DNA of 64,000 nucleotides from the NCBI RefSeq assembly GCF_947501665.1, contig NZ_CANMWS010000001.1, positions 124,001 through 188,000 on the forward strand, given 5' to 3'. The notes below the pieces were generated by a model that did not search any database, was not told the origin of the DNA, and saw only the letters and a list, made by a program, of their open reading frames with translations. Source of the stretch: an uncultured Shewanella sp. (GTDB lineage: Bacteria; Pseudomonadota; Gammaproteobacteria; Enterobacterales; Shewanellaceae). Below are positions 47,746 through 57,243 of the stretch, in pieces; the stretch's first letter is position 1, and the number at the start of each line of letters is the position of its first letter. The translations under genes were made by a program, and so were the position numbers.

Positions 47746-49841
47746 ATAAGGGACAGTTAAACACACTATTGGAAATTGGTGATATTCAGGAGCGCACAGT
47801 GGCTTTGAGGCGTGGATTTACGGCCTATACCGAGCCATTGGATGTGACTGGGCATGAAAAAAGCGCTTTGATCATTTTGCTGAATCTAACCTACTCTAGA
47901 AAGTTGGTTGATGATTTACTCGATCATAAATTGGCAAAAACAACACTCATGAATAATGAGCATATAGGGGCTTGCATTAAGGAAGTGCAATGGCTGCATA
48001 CCCATAATCTGAAATACCCCGATATTCGAGTCAGTAAGCAAAGGCTGATTGCTGTACCTTCGACCTTGCTTCCTTCTGTATTAAGTGGTGCCAATTGCAA
48101 ACAGATTTTTGGTTGGTCCCATGACAGCGCCAAAGTCAATCTCGCCAAGTTATTTGGGGCTCATTTTATTTGGCAAGATAAGGCCTGCTGTCTGGCAAGG
48201 CTATTATCCGTTCAGCCAAAAGAGTGGAAAATGGCTTTTCAATCACTGGGAATGTCTGTTAAGCATTTTGTCGTGCTATGTAATGCGGTGAAAAATTTTT
48301 TACCTGAGAGTGCGTTGCCAGAGAAGGTGGATAAGTATTCGGTTCAAGTGCGTATGCCTTATCGGGATGGATACCTAGCCATTACACCTGTGGTCAATCA
48401 TGCCCTACAAGCAAGTATTCAACAAACGGCGTTTAAAAAACAAGGGCGCTATACCAATATCGAATTTACTCGTCCAGCTGGCGTGAGTGATTTAGCCGCC
48501 TCATTGGGTGGGAATATCAAGGTGTTGAATTATCCGCCAAGCCTTCATCCTTCTGTTTACGGCTTAAGTCATTCTTGGTTATCGAGGATGAGAAATGGGC
48601 AAACCGTATTTAATAGTAACGCCCTTAAGCATCCTGAATTTATTAAGGCGTTAAAAGGCCTATTATTGAGTGACAAGGCACTAGTTCTAAAGCAGCGCCG
48701 CCGACAGAAAGTAGCGAGCCATAGGCAGATAAGATCAACGCTATCACAGTGGCTCGCCCCTATTATTGAATGGCGATTAGCAGTTGAGGAGAATAATGAC
48801 GTATTTAATCAGTTAGAAGAGATCGAAGGTTCATTAGAGTATCAATTGCTAACAGTACCTAACGAACAATTACCCGAATCACTTGTTCCATTATTGAGTT
48901 TATTCAATACCGAATTATCCAACTTAAATACCAATCGTCAGTATGCGTTTCATCAACATTTGATGAAACCGTTTAAACATCATTTACAGTGGTTGTTGGC
49001 TCATATTGATACTGAAAAAAGTGTTGTAGACGATGATGAAGAGACTCCTACGCAACGGTATTTGTATCTGAAAGGCATTCGTGTATTTGACGCAAATGCA
49101 TTATCAAACCCTTATTGTGTTGGTATTCCTTCATTAACCGCTGTTTGGGGAATGATGCACCATTATCAACGAAGGTTAAATGAAAGACTGAATACTCAGC
49201 TGAGAATGACTTCTTTTTCTTGGTTTATTCGTCAGTACTCGTCAGTTAAAGGCAAAAAATTGCCAGAGTTTGGCATGCAAGGCCAAAAAGAAAATCAATT
49301 CAGGCGGTCGGGGATCATAGATAATCGATATTGTGATTTAGTGTTTGATCTTATCGTTCATATTGATGGCGATGAAGATGAATTAGACACGCTAGATCAT
49401 CAGAGTGATATATTAAAGGCAAGCTTTCCGGCAAGTTTTGCAGGTGGCGTGATGCACCCTCCAGAATTAGGCTCTACTAATGATTGGTGTGAGCTTTACC
49501 ATTGCGAAGCATCACTTTATTCAACATTGAGTCGCCTCCCTATGTCGGGGAAATGGATTATGCCAACAAGATATTCATTGGATAATCTGGAAGCGCTTTT
49601 GCTTTTGCTAAAGCAAAAACCATCATTGTGTCCGGTTATGTCAGGCTATGTGTTATTAGATAAGCCCAAGAGCAGAAAACATTCCCTTGAACCACTACAT
49701 TGCTATGCCGAATCTGTGATCGGGGTCGTAGAGTGTGCAACCGCTATTGATATAAGGTTACAGGGAATAAGACACTTTTTTAGGCGAGCATTTTGGATGC
49801 TTGATGTAAAAGAGTGCACCATGCTGATGAAACGGATTTGA
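47739..49841 (+). CDS. cas8/5: Cas8/Cas5 fusion of I-F3 Cascade
   Basis: A 700-residue natural Cas8f-Cas5f fusion. The Cas5f (Csy2)-like part is seen in KYSVQVRMPYRDGYLAITPVVNHALQASIQ. Such fusions are characteristic of the I-F3 lineage. It recognises the CC PAM and holds the crRNA 5' handle. It lies directly between tniQ and cas7. Confidence 0.92.
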   Translation: MVNKGQLNTLLEIGDIQERTVALRRGFTAYTEPLDVTGHEKSALIILLNLTYSRKLVDDLLDHKLAKTTLMNNEHIGACIKEVQWLHTHNLKYPDIRVSKQRLIAVPSTLLPSVLSGANCKQIFGWSHDSAKVNLAKLFGAHFIWQDKACCLARLLSVQPKEWKMAFQSLGMSVKHFVVLCNAVKNFLPESALPEKVDKYSVQVRMPYRDGYLAITPVVNHALQASIQQTAFKKQGRYTNIEFTRPAGVSDLAASLGGNIKVLNYPPSLHPSVYGLSHSWLSRMRNGQTVFNSNALKHPEFIKALKGLLLSDKALVLKQRRRQKVASHRQIRSTLSQWLAPIIEWRLAVEENNDVFNQLEEIEGSLEYQLLTVPNEQLPESLVPLLSLFNTELSNLNTNRQYAFHQHLMKPFKHHLQWLLAHIDTEKSVVDDDEETPTQRYLYLKGIRVFDANALSNPYCVGIPSLTAVWGMMHHYQRRLNERLNTQLRMTSFSWFIRQYSSVKGKKLPEFGMQGQKENQFRRSGIIDNRYCDLVFDLIVHIDGDEDELDTLDHQSDILKASFPASFAGGVMHPPELGSTNDWCELYHCEASLYSTLSRLPMSGKWIMPTRYSLDNLEALLLLLKQKPSLCPVMSGYVLLDKPKSRKHSLEPLHCYAESVIGVVECATAIDIRLQGIRHFFRRAFWMLDVKECTMLMKRI

Positions 49842-49850
49842 AGGAATGAT

Positions 49851-50906
49851 ATGGAGTTATGTAATCTTTTAAAGTATGACCGCTCTCTATACCCGAGTAA
49901 GGCTGTTTTTTTCTATAAAACAGCTGATAGTGATTTTGTTCCACTTGAAGCTGAAATCAACCGAATTCGTGGCCAAAAGGCAGGCTTTACTGAAGCATTT
50001 ACCCCGCAATTCAAACCTAAAAACTTAGCCCCACAGGATTTAACCCATTGTAATCCATTGATCCTTGAAGAGTGTTATGTTCCTCCTAATATAACGCATA
50101 TTTATTGCCGGTTTTCACTAAGAGTACAGGCGAATTCTCTTAAACCTTCAGGCTGTAGTGATCCTGATGTGCATGCCTTGCTTGAAGCCTTGACAGTGAG
50201 TTTCAATGAATGTGATGGCTATAAAGAATTAGCGCTTCGATATTGTAAAAACCTGTTATTAGGCAATTGGCTATGGCGTAATCAAAATACAGGCCATACG
50301 CAAATTGAGATTAAAACCAGTTTTGGGAGTTGTTATCAAATAGCGAATACTCGGCATTTAGACTGGGACAGTATTTGGCCAACTGATGCTCAAGCAGCAT
50401 TAAATGAATTAAGCAAAGAGTTTTTGCAAGCGTTAACCGATCCTAAGGTATTTTGGAGTGCCGATATCACGGCAAAAATAGCAACCACTTTTTGCCAGGA
50501 GATCTATCCAAGCCAAAGCTTTGGTGAAAAGGCGGCGCAAGGTGAGGCATCGAAACAGTTTTCAAAGGTCAAATGTATCGATGGGCGTTATGCCGTTAGT
50601 TTTAACTCGGTAAAAATTGGCGCGGCATTACAATCAATAGATGATTGGTGGCTTGAGGATAATATTAAGCGTTTACGGGTGCATGAGTATGGTGCCGATA
50701 AAGAGATAGGCATTGCACGTCGTTCGCCTAAGTCTGAACGTGATTTCTATTCTTTATTTGTCAATGCCGAGCTTTATTTAGCCGAGCTAAAACAGCAATT
50801 ATTGAACCCTAAAGAGTCCATTAACCCTGATATATATTATCTTTTTGCTGTGTTAATAAAGGGCGGCATGTTTCAAAAGAAAGCGGAACTAAAAAAGAAG
50901 GCTTAA
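49851..50906 (+). CDS. cas7: Cas7 (Csy3) backbone subunit
   Basis: A 351-residue Csy3-type protein beginning MELCNLLKYDRSLYPSKAVFFY. Six copies form the crRNA backbone and kink every sixth nucleotide. Ribosome site GAAGGA precedes its start. It is one base from cas6. Confidence 0.92.
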   Translation: MELCNLLKYDRSLYPSKAVFFYKTADSDFVPLEAEINRIRGQKAGFTEAFTPQFKPKNLAPQDLTHCNPLILEECYVPPNITHIYCRFSLRVQANSLKPSGCSDPDVHALLEALTVSFNECDGYKELALRYCKNLLLGNWLWRNQNTGHTQIEIKTSFGSCYQIANTRHLDWDSIWPTDAQAALNELSKEFLQALTDPKVFWSADITAKIATTFCQEIYPSQSFGEKAAQGEASKQFSKVKCIDGRYAVSFNSVKIGAALQSIDDWWLEDNIKRLRVHEYGADKEIGIARRSPKSERDFYSLFVNAELYLAELKQQLLNPKESINPDIYYLFAVLIKGGMFQKKAELKKKA

Positions 50907-50907
50907 C

Positions 50908-51510
50908 ATGCAACGATATTATTTTATGATCAGTTTTTTACCGAAAGAAGCAAACTTCGCACTCTTGATGGGTCGATGTATTTCGATACTGCATGGTTAT
51001 ACTTGTCAACATCATATTCAAGGTATGGGAGTGAGTTTTCCTGCTTGGTCTGATGCTTCAATCGGTGATCGAATCGTGTTTGTTCATACGGATAAGCAAG
51101 TATTATCAGTGTTACGGCAACAAGCCTATTTTATGGATATGCAAGCTTATGGTTTTTTCAATGTGAGCCAAGTTGAAATCGTACCAAGAGTATGTGAAGA
51201 GGTGCGGTTTAAGCGCAATCAAGGCGTCGCCAAACTGTTTTCTGGGGAGGCGAGAAGGCGATTAAAGCGCTTAGAAAAACGTGCGCGAGCGCGAGGTGAG
51301 CCCTTTAAGCCTGATTTTCATGAGCGCAAACGGGACGTGGAGTGTTTTCATCGTGTGCCGATGGCCAGTGACTCCAGCCAACAAGATTTTACCATTCACA
51401 TTCAAAAAGAGCAGGTGGGTAAGCCTGTTGAGCCTAGCTTTGGGGCTTATGGCCTAGCAACCAATGAGAAGTTTAAAGGTAGTGTGCCGGATTTTTCATT
51501 TTTAATGTGA
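50908..51510 (+). CDS. cas6: Cas6 (Csy4) crRNA endonuclease
   Basis: A 200-residue Csy4-type protein with MQRYYFMISFLPKEAN and HGYTCQHHIQGMGVSFPAW, where a histidine is the catalytic position, plus the arginine-rich helix RRRLKRLEKRARARGEPF that grips the repeat hairpin. The stop codon TGA (51508-51510) lies inside the first CRISPR repeat, so the array is part of the operon transcript. Confidence 0.93.
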   Translation: MQRYYFMISFLPKEANFALLMGRCISILHGYTCQHHIQGMGVSFPAWSDASIGDRIVFVHTDKQVLSVLRQQAYFMDMQAYGFFNVSQVEIVPRVCEEVRFKRNQGVAKLFSGEARRRLKRLEKRARARGEPFKPDFHERKRDVECFHRVPMASDSSQQDFTIHIQKEQVGKPVEPSFGAYGLATNEKFKGSVPDFSFLM

Positions 51511-51835
51511 CCTGCCGAGTAGGCAGCTAAAAATTCTCTACAAGCGCACCGTAGAACGTGAGTTAAATGACCTGCCGCATAGGCAGCTAAAAATCACAAC
51601 ATGAAATTTTAAAGCTTTCGTTTTTTGTAACCTGCCGAGTAGGTAGTTGAAAATAAAAACAATCGTTTCGATATTTATGTTAATGCGACATCCTGCCGAA
51701 AAGGCAGTTAAAAATGTTCTTACTCCATGTATATCACCAATTGTTGAGTGACCTGCCGCATAGGCAGCTAAAAATACTTGAAATGGGCTATTACCGTCTT
51801 TACACATGTGGCCTGCCGCATAGGTAGCTGAAAAT
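51507..51835 (+). CRISPR. I-F3 CRISPR array, six 28-bp repeats
   Basis: Repeats at 51507-51534, 51567-51594, 51627-51654, 51688-51715, 51748-51775 and 51808-51835. The hairpin core is CTGCC/GGCAG. Repeats 3 and 6 are atypical: GGTAG replaces GGCAG (giving a G-U pair) and TGAAAAT replaces TAAAAAT. Spacers are 32, 32, 33, 32 and 32 nt. Spacer 3 is the rsmJ homing guide. No leader or cas1/2 is present, and the array starts within the cas6 stop codon. Confidence 0.93.
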
Positions 51836-51867
51836 AAAAACAATATTGAGAAAACAGGGTTGGTGAG

Positions 51868-52233
51868 TCAGTATAATTTAGATTCATTGTGATCAAGCTC
51901 TTCAAACGACTCAGTCATAAGTGTGGTGGTGAGATATATCTCATCATTGTCACTTGTTTCGAGCATCCGTGTTTCATATGTCGTGTCTAATTGAAGTTGA
52001 TCTTGATCGGTTGTTTCCAAGGTTTTTGTTATTGTAGTCTGATCTAAAAAATAGACACTATCATTATCTGTTGGTTCTGTGGTATTTGTTTGTATAGTCC
52101 AGTCCAAGCTAACAGCGTCTTCATCTTGGTTTTCAATTGTAAATGTCTGAGTTGTTGTATCTGTTCCTTTACAGGAAGTATAAGGTGTGACAAGTTTTAC
52201 TTTCTGACTATAGTTCATGATGTAAGGTTTCAT
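51868..52233 (-). CDS. Graspetide-like RiPP precursor with five core repeats
   Basis: A 121-residue Thr/Asp/Glu-rich protein. Acidic cores recur every 19-20 residues: E34xxDxD, E53xxDxD, E73xxDxD, E92xxDxD and E111xxDxN, each preceded by T-rich segments such as TTTQT and TTITKT. Hydroxyl donors (Thr/Ser) facing acidic acceptors are the architecture of omega-ester graspetides. The first 25 residues may be the leader. Its ATG overlaps the membrane gene stop (ATGA), and the ATP-grasp ligase is in the same operon. Confidence 0.75.
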   Translation of the reverse strand: MKPYIMNYSQKVKLVTPYTSCKGTDTTTQTFTIENQDEDAVSLDWTIQTNTTEPTDNDSVYFLDQTTITKTLETTDQDQLQLDTTYETRMLETSDNDEIYLTTTLMTESFEELDHNESKLY

Positions 52234-53291
52234 TTTTGCTCTTCCATATTTGCAATAAGCACATTAGTATCAAAAAAATGGTCACTTAACTCTATTGTCG
52301 AGTTTTGTTCTGTAAGCTTAAGTGCTGTAATAGTGAAATCTTTAGTTGCTTTACCTACAGCATTTGATGATGAGTAAATAAAAGTTATTTTTTTATCAGG
52401 TGAAATGGCTTTTGATAGCCTTAATAGCTCCTGAGGAGAAAAGTTTCCTTCGCTATCAAGTAAAACGAATTCAGTACTCGTTTTATCGCCACTGCTTGAT
52501 TGTTTGTTTTCCAGCCAGTTGTAAGGTTGTAAAACAGTGGAAAGAAGTAGTAATGCGCTTAAAACAGCACTTCTAATAAAGTATTTTTCAATATTTTTAA
52601 CCAGCGTTGCTGCTACTACTTGCTCTTCTTGTGATGTTAACCAGTCAATATATATACCTTCTGCTAACTTCTTCCAATCAGGGGATTCCTTGAAAGAACT
52701 AAACATGCTTTTTACTACTGCTTTTACTTGTAAATACCGACGTAATAGAACTAAAACGTTAACAAGGAAGATTACGGAAAGAGCAAAAGCTGCCCACATT
52801 ACAATACTGATTGTTGAAACTGGTAAATTAATTATTGATTTAAATAAAAATGCACATAAACCAGCATATACTAAAGCGATTGCTATATAACTATTTACCT
52901 TGTTGTTAAGAGTATTGATGCTGTTTTGAGAACAAGCGTGTTTGTGTTTTAAAAACTCTATTCTTAATTGGCTTTCAAATCCATTAGGTCCATCGTTTAG
53001 TTCAAGGAATTTAATTTTGCATTCATTTAGCTCCTGCTGGTTACGTGACGACTGTAAATCAGAGGTTCTAATAACTGAAAATAGCTCAAAGCCCTTTTCT
53101 TTGCTTAATGATATAAAATATAAGTGTTTATCACCCCAAGGAAACGAAAATATAGAGATTCTAAGTTCCGTAAGCTGAGTAATAGAATCAAACTCTTTAT
53201 CTCGTGAAATATGGAAAATAGGAGAAAGGTTAAGTATCCAGCAAAAAAGTGTCCCCAGTTTATACCCAATAGAGTGGTTTCGATGCTCCAT
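52230..53291 (-). CDS. Membrane protein of the graspetide-like operon
   Basis: A 353-residue protein with a soluble N-terminal region (about 1-125), three hydrophobic segments at about 133-155, 165-187 and 246-262, and a soluble C-terminal domain of about 90 residues. No known family or catalytic motif is recognised. Overlap with genes on both sides (TAATG before, ATGA after) shows strict co-translation with the ligase and precursor. It could export, anchor or sense the modified peptide. Confidence 0.68.
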   Translation of the reverse strand: MEHRNHSIGYKLGTLFCWILNLSPIFHISRDKEFDSITQLTELRISIFSFPWGDKHLYFISLSKEKGFELFSVIRTSDLQSSRNQQELNECKIKFLELNDGPNGFESQLRIEFLKHKHACSQNSINTLNNKVNSYIAIALVYAGLCAFLFKSIINLPVSTISIVMWAAFALSVIFLVNVLVLLRRYLQVKAVVKSMFSSFKESPDWKKLAEGIYIDWLTSQEEQVVAATLVKNIEKYFIRSAVLSALLLLSTVLQPYNWLENKQSSSGDKTSTEFVLLDSEGNFSPQELLRLSKAISPDKKITFIYSSSNAVGKATKDFTITALKLTEQNSTIELSDHFFDTNVLIANMEEQK

Positions 53292-54226
53292 TACTGTTCC
53301 TTCTGTGCTATATCTTTCGTCAAGTAGCGAATAATAGCACCAGAGATATTGAATTCTGTTTCAAATTCTAACCATGCCCACTGCCCGTTAGCGTTCATTT
53401 CAAGGAAATACCAGGTACTATCCTTCACAACAAAATCAAAACATCCAAACTTCATGTTGCAAAGATCCATGAAATTAAGGCAGTTATTTCTTATTGTTGA
53501 TGGAATTGAGTAAACTTCATAAGACACTTTATTGTTAGGCTTTCTCCAGTCAATGTTGTTCTCAGAATTGATCTTTACGGGGAAAAAATTCCCATCGATA
53601 ACGGTGATTCGAACTTCATACTCTTTCTCGATGAAGTGTTGTAGGTAAACTGGTGAGTATTCAAAATTGTTGGCCTCGAAAGTGGGGTCTATCAGGTTTG
53701 TTTGTACAAACTCTTTACTAGAGCCACTTGTTATTTCACCAATAGCAATAGGTTTGATGATGCCTGCATTTTCAGTAAAATGCTTTAGCAAGTCGACATT
53801 GTTTGTAATAGCAAATTCTGGTAAATGGAATCCTACTTTAGCAGCGAGGGACGCTTGAAACACTTTATTGTTGGCTCTGCGCATCACAGAAGGCTTTGTG
53901 AGCACGATTCCATTAAAGCTTTCTATAATGCCTTCTACAAAGGCATATGTCTCCTTATGAATATAGGAGTGATAGTGAGTCTCGAAGATATCATCGAGCT
54001 TTTCCATTGAAGGCTTTCGAAGGTAAATAGATACACATGAGCCAGAATCAATGTAGTGGTTAGCATCTTCTATTTTGAATCCATCGACTGAAAAAGTGAT
54101 GTGATAATCAGAGAACTTATCTAGATCTAAGCGGAAAAATGTAAGTTGACTGAATTTTTTTATAATATAAGAACAGGTTTTATCGTAGCTACTGGTTACC
54201 ATGAGGATTTTCTTGTTCTGCAACAC
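53291..54226 (-). CDS. MvdD-like ATP-grasp peptide ligase (graspetide synthetase)
   Basis: A 311-residue ATP-grasp enzyme. It shows IIKPIAIGE (nucleotide-binding lysine), EYEVRITVIDGNFFPVKI and the metal-binding FLEMNANGQWAWLE, the ExNxNGQxxW motif typical of graspetide ligases (microviridin MvdC/MvdD group). Such enzymes form ester or amide links between Thr/Ser/Lys and Asp/Glu side chains of a precursor. The repeat-bearing precursor two genes downstream fits as substrate. Confidence 0.85.
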   Translation of the reverse strand: MLQNKKILMVTSSYDKTCSYIIKKFSQLTFFRLDLDKFSDYHITFSVDGFKIEDANHYIDSGSCVSIYLRKPSMEKLDDIFETHYHSYIHKETYAFVEGIIESFNGIVLTKPSVMRRANNKVFQASLAAKVGFHLPEFAITNNVDLLKHFTENAGIIKPIAIGEITSGSSKEFVQTNLIDPTFEANNFEYSPVYLQHFIEKEYEVRITVIDGNFFPVKINSENNIDWRKPNNKVSYEVYSIPSTIRNNCLNFMDLCNMKFGCFDFVVKDSTWYFLEMNANGQWAWLEFETEFNISGAIIRYLTKDIAQKEQ

Positions 54227-54545
54227 AACTTACCCTTATTTGTGAACGTTCATCCATAAGATACTAAATTGTATAGTAGCATCCCTTTCCTTGTTGCTCA
54301 CTTGATTTTACCTTGTTGTTTTAAAAGATAATGTGACAGAGTATATAGTAGGGAATCTTTTGATCTTGAACAATATGTTGATTGCCTTATCGTGTATGCG
54401 TTTATGCTGCCTAAAAGGTTAAATTTGATCATTATAAGTTTTTATTAATCACTTAAGTGGGTGGTTGATGAGTTAATACCACATCATTTGTGATTAATCT
54501 CATTGTCTATAATGTGATGTAATTATCTGAGATTGAGTCAATGGA
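54227..54545. other. Divergent intergenic region
   Basis: The region must contain the graspetide operon promoter (leftward) and the promoter of the secreted protein (rightward). No copy of the CTAAGGAT operator and no recognised RNA was seen. Confidence 0.45.
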
Positions 54546-55115
54546 ATGATGCGATTATTCTTATTGTTGGTGTTGGTGTTGATGGGGAATATTTTCTCTG
54601 TTAATGCTTATTATCAGTGTGAATACCAAGGAAAGATGAGTTTTTCTGATATCCCTTGTCCTGAACATGCGAAACAACTAAAGCCTCAGCTTGAACCATT
54701 GAAACCTGAGAGCTTTGCTGAAAAAATAACTCAGCTGGAACGTTACCTTGATATGGATGGCGTTGATGTTGCGAGAATTTTTAATACAGTACCGAATCAA
54801 GCTGGGAATGTTATTGTGGCTGAAGGAGATAAAAGAATTTTGTTTGAAGCCGCCGATGGCGATAAAATCACCTTTATTCAAATGGAGTTATTGAATACGG
54901 GCCCCTGTGATTGGGATACGCCGTTTGACTCTGATCAAATGTTGTTGAATATTGGTTATGACCCAGAGGAGTTAGTCATGACCAGATGGTGGCCACATGC
55001 GCATATTTTTTCATATTTGAATTCAAAATATTATATCAGCTTTGGTTGTGATTATACTGGCGCACCTTATTCCTTTTCGATTAAATTGAGTAGCCGTGTT
55101 TGGAAGCCGGATTAG
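54546..55115 (+). CDS. Secreted DUF4124-like hypothetical protein
   Basis: A 189-residue protein with a signal peptide (LFLLLVLVLMGNIFSVNA) and the short pattern YYQCEYQGKMSFSDIPCPE of DUF4124-like proteins. The remainder (FEAADGDKITFIQMEL, SYLNSKYYISFGCDY) is unassigned. It lies between the graspetide and Hachiman-like units and may be CAST cargo or part of either. Confidence 0.6.
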   Translation: MMRLFLLLVLVLMGNIFSVNAYYQCEYQGKMSFSDIPCPEHAKQLKPQLEPLKPESFAEKITQLERYLDMDGVDVARIFNTVPNQAGNVIVAEGDKRILFEAADGDKITFIQMELLNTGPCDWDTPFDSDQMLLNIGYDPEELVMTRWWPHAHIFSYLNSKYYISFGCDYTGAPYSFSIKLSSRVWKPD

Positions 55116-55515
55116 TCTGGCTGGTGACTTTGCATGGGAGGGCGTTTTTTGTTGGAAAACATAAGGTAGATAAATAATTTATGCTCCACTATGAGTTTAT
55201 ATCTAATGTTATCCACTTAACAACAATTGTGTTGAAGCATACAAAACTAATCAAATTCTAAATATGGCTCAACCTTAATCAGACTCCATTTTCACTGGAT
55301 ATGTAGCAAGACCACAAACCATTAACGGCAGCTTCTCCGTTGTGAAAGGTGATTTATCGATTTCGCAAATTTAATTTGAACAAAATAGGACGTTGGCCTT
55401 GCTAAACCAGAGGTGACTATATATGTCCTATCTTTTTCTAATGCAACTGGTTTTCTCTTGCGTTAACGATGTACACTGATTGATATTGAATCAAAAGAGT
55501 GTAATTGGAAAATCA
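55116..55515. other. Intergenic region upstream of the Hachiman-like pair
   Basis: About 400 bp without a supported gene. It presumably carries the promoter of the two-gene defence operon. An in-frame TTG at 55480 could extend the nuclease by 12 residues. Confidence 0.4.
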
Positions 55516-57243
55516 ATGAGTACATCTGAAATGGAATTATCAGATAGTGGAGGCCCTGCAGCTCTCAAAGGGTTTGTTTACCAAAATTTTGTAACTGCTT
55601 ATTATGTGCTACGTATGTTAGAAGACAAAAATCTACTATCGGTACGCTGTGAAGTAGTTGATGACGTTGATGCTATATACGCCGATAAGGTGGAATACAT
55701 ACAGGTCAAAACTACAGATAAGGATAGTAAATGGAATGTTTCAGAATTTGCTGACGCTGAAACAAAAAGCGTCCCCCCTATAGGACGGCAAAAAAAACAT
55801 CAGACCATCAGCAAAGAAGATTCCATCTTACATAAATCAATTCTCTGTGATAAAGGTAAACTTCCAGGTTATTTCCGCATAGTCACACCAAGAGATGTTA
55901 CTGATTCACTTAAATATTTGAAAACATCTCTAAACATACGCAATGAAAAAACTGAGCTTAAGGCTAGTTTGTTGAGAAGGTTAAGTGGTTGTATAGAGCG
56001 TAACCGACCAAATAAATCGGTACCTTTCATATCACCGAATGGAAATGGTATTGAATATTGGCTTGACCATGCCGAGTGGGAAGTCATTCCATTGCAAGAG
56101 GTGCTCGAGTCACGCTGCACGAAGTTAATACGACAGGCTGCGCAGAGAAAAGCTATCTATCTCATTGAAAATGGTGATTCCGAAAGAATTCTATGTTCTT
56201 TGCTTAATAACCTGTTTAAAAAAGGTTCAGCATCACGAGTTATTAAGTCAATTGACGATAAATCTTATCTTCGAGAAGATTTTATTTCATGGTTTGAAGC
56301 TGAAATTGAGCATTATGCACATCTAAGCGGTGAACACGTAAAAATATACACCACAGATAGCACACGGCTCGAAGTCGTTCTTTCGGCATTTTTTCAGGAT
56401 AATCATCTCTATGAAGAAAATGGATTCAATGGAAGAAAAGAATGTACTGGGCTTAAAGGGGAGTATTATCGGAGGAAGTATGGCTATGATTTAATAGCTC
56501 GTAATTTATACAAATGGTTTCATGAAGTCTTATTGTTGCCCAATGAAATTGCAGATCATGCCCCTGACAAAATTACAGATAAATTTAGGTTATTGACTCA
56601 ACGGTATACACAAGAGGCTAGTTTCATCAACAACCTAGTAGCTAAAGCATTATTACACTCAACCGTCAGAACTACTTATAAAACTCAACCAATTGCAGCA
56701 AATCTTCACATAGATGGTAGTAACGACACTTGCTTTGATAATATTCATATAATTCTAAATGCGCATCAGCCTGATATTTTACTTATGGGGTTTAGTCGAC
56801 TAATAAATAAAATTGATATCTCATCACTTGCAAATATTGTTTCCGAATTTAATGTCCTCCTAGAATCTGAAGCCTTTTCTACCCAAAAAGAAAAAGTGCT
56901 GCTCGCAAAAAAAGACAATTATCTATTAGACCATGATATTAATGACATCCTTAAGGCAAACAGCTCCCTAGATGCAAACCTAGATAGATTTAGGTTTGTG
57001 TTTTTTATTGGCTATGAGTCAGATCACCTTCAATGTCATGTTAAAGATATGGCTGTCGATTATGAAAATCATCTAAAATCAGAAGTTATAATTCAATTTA
57101 AGTCACTGGTAAATAATATGATTTCTGCAGATGAGTTTTATGAAGACCTTCATGTTGAAGCATACTTATATCCTATTCCATCACTAAGCTCTCTCATTAG
57201 TGAAATACAAACTCAGGTGGAATCAAAATGGAAAATAGCTTAG
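55516..57243 (+). CDS. Cap4/DUF4297-type nuclease fused to HamA-like domain
   Basis: A 575-residue protein from ATG 55516. The N-terminal part (GGPAALKGFVYQNFVTAYYVLRML, then D50/D52 and E60-Y-I-Q-V-K65) is a restriction-endonuclease-like domain of the DUF4297/Cap4 class. The C-terminal half resembles the DUF1837 HamA domain, but where HamA has a GExK nuclease motif this reads LLMGFSRL, so that half is probably inactive. The HamB-like helicase follows with a 16-bp overlap. An antiphage Hachiman-like system is inferred. Confidence 0.65.
   Translation: MSTSEMELSDSGGPAALKGFVYQNFVTAYYVLRMLEDKNLLSVRCEVVDDVDAIYADKVEYIQVKTTDKDSKWNVSEFADAETKSVPPIGRQKKHQTISKEDSILHKSILCDKGKLPGYFRIVTPRDVTDSLKYLKTSLNIRNEKTELKASLLRRLSGCIERNRPNKSVPFISPNGNGIEYWLDHAEWEVIPLQEVLESRCTKLIRQAAQRKAIYLIENGDSERILCSLLNNLFKKGSASRVIKSIDDKSYLREDFISWFEAEIEHYAHLSGEHVKIYTTDSTRLEVVLSAFFQDNHLYEENGFNGRKECTGLKGEYYRRKYGYDLIARNLYKWFHEVLLLPNEIADHAPDKITDKFRLLTQRYTQEASFINNLVAKALLHSTVRTTYKTQPIAANLHIDGSNDTCFDNIHIILNAHQPDILLMGFSRLINKIDISSLANIVSEFNVLLESEAFSTQKEKVLLAKKDNYLLDHDINDILKANSSLDANLDRFRFVFFIGYESDHLQCHVKDMAVDYENHLKSEVIIQFKSLVNNMISADEFYEDLHVEAYLYPIPSLSSLISEIQTQVESKWKIA

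Noticed and set aside
51836..51867. A sixth CRISPR spacer
   Set aside because: No repeat follows, so Cas6 could not make a standard crRNA 3' handle. It is treated as flanking remnant.
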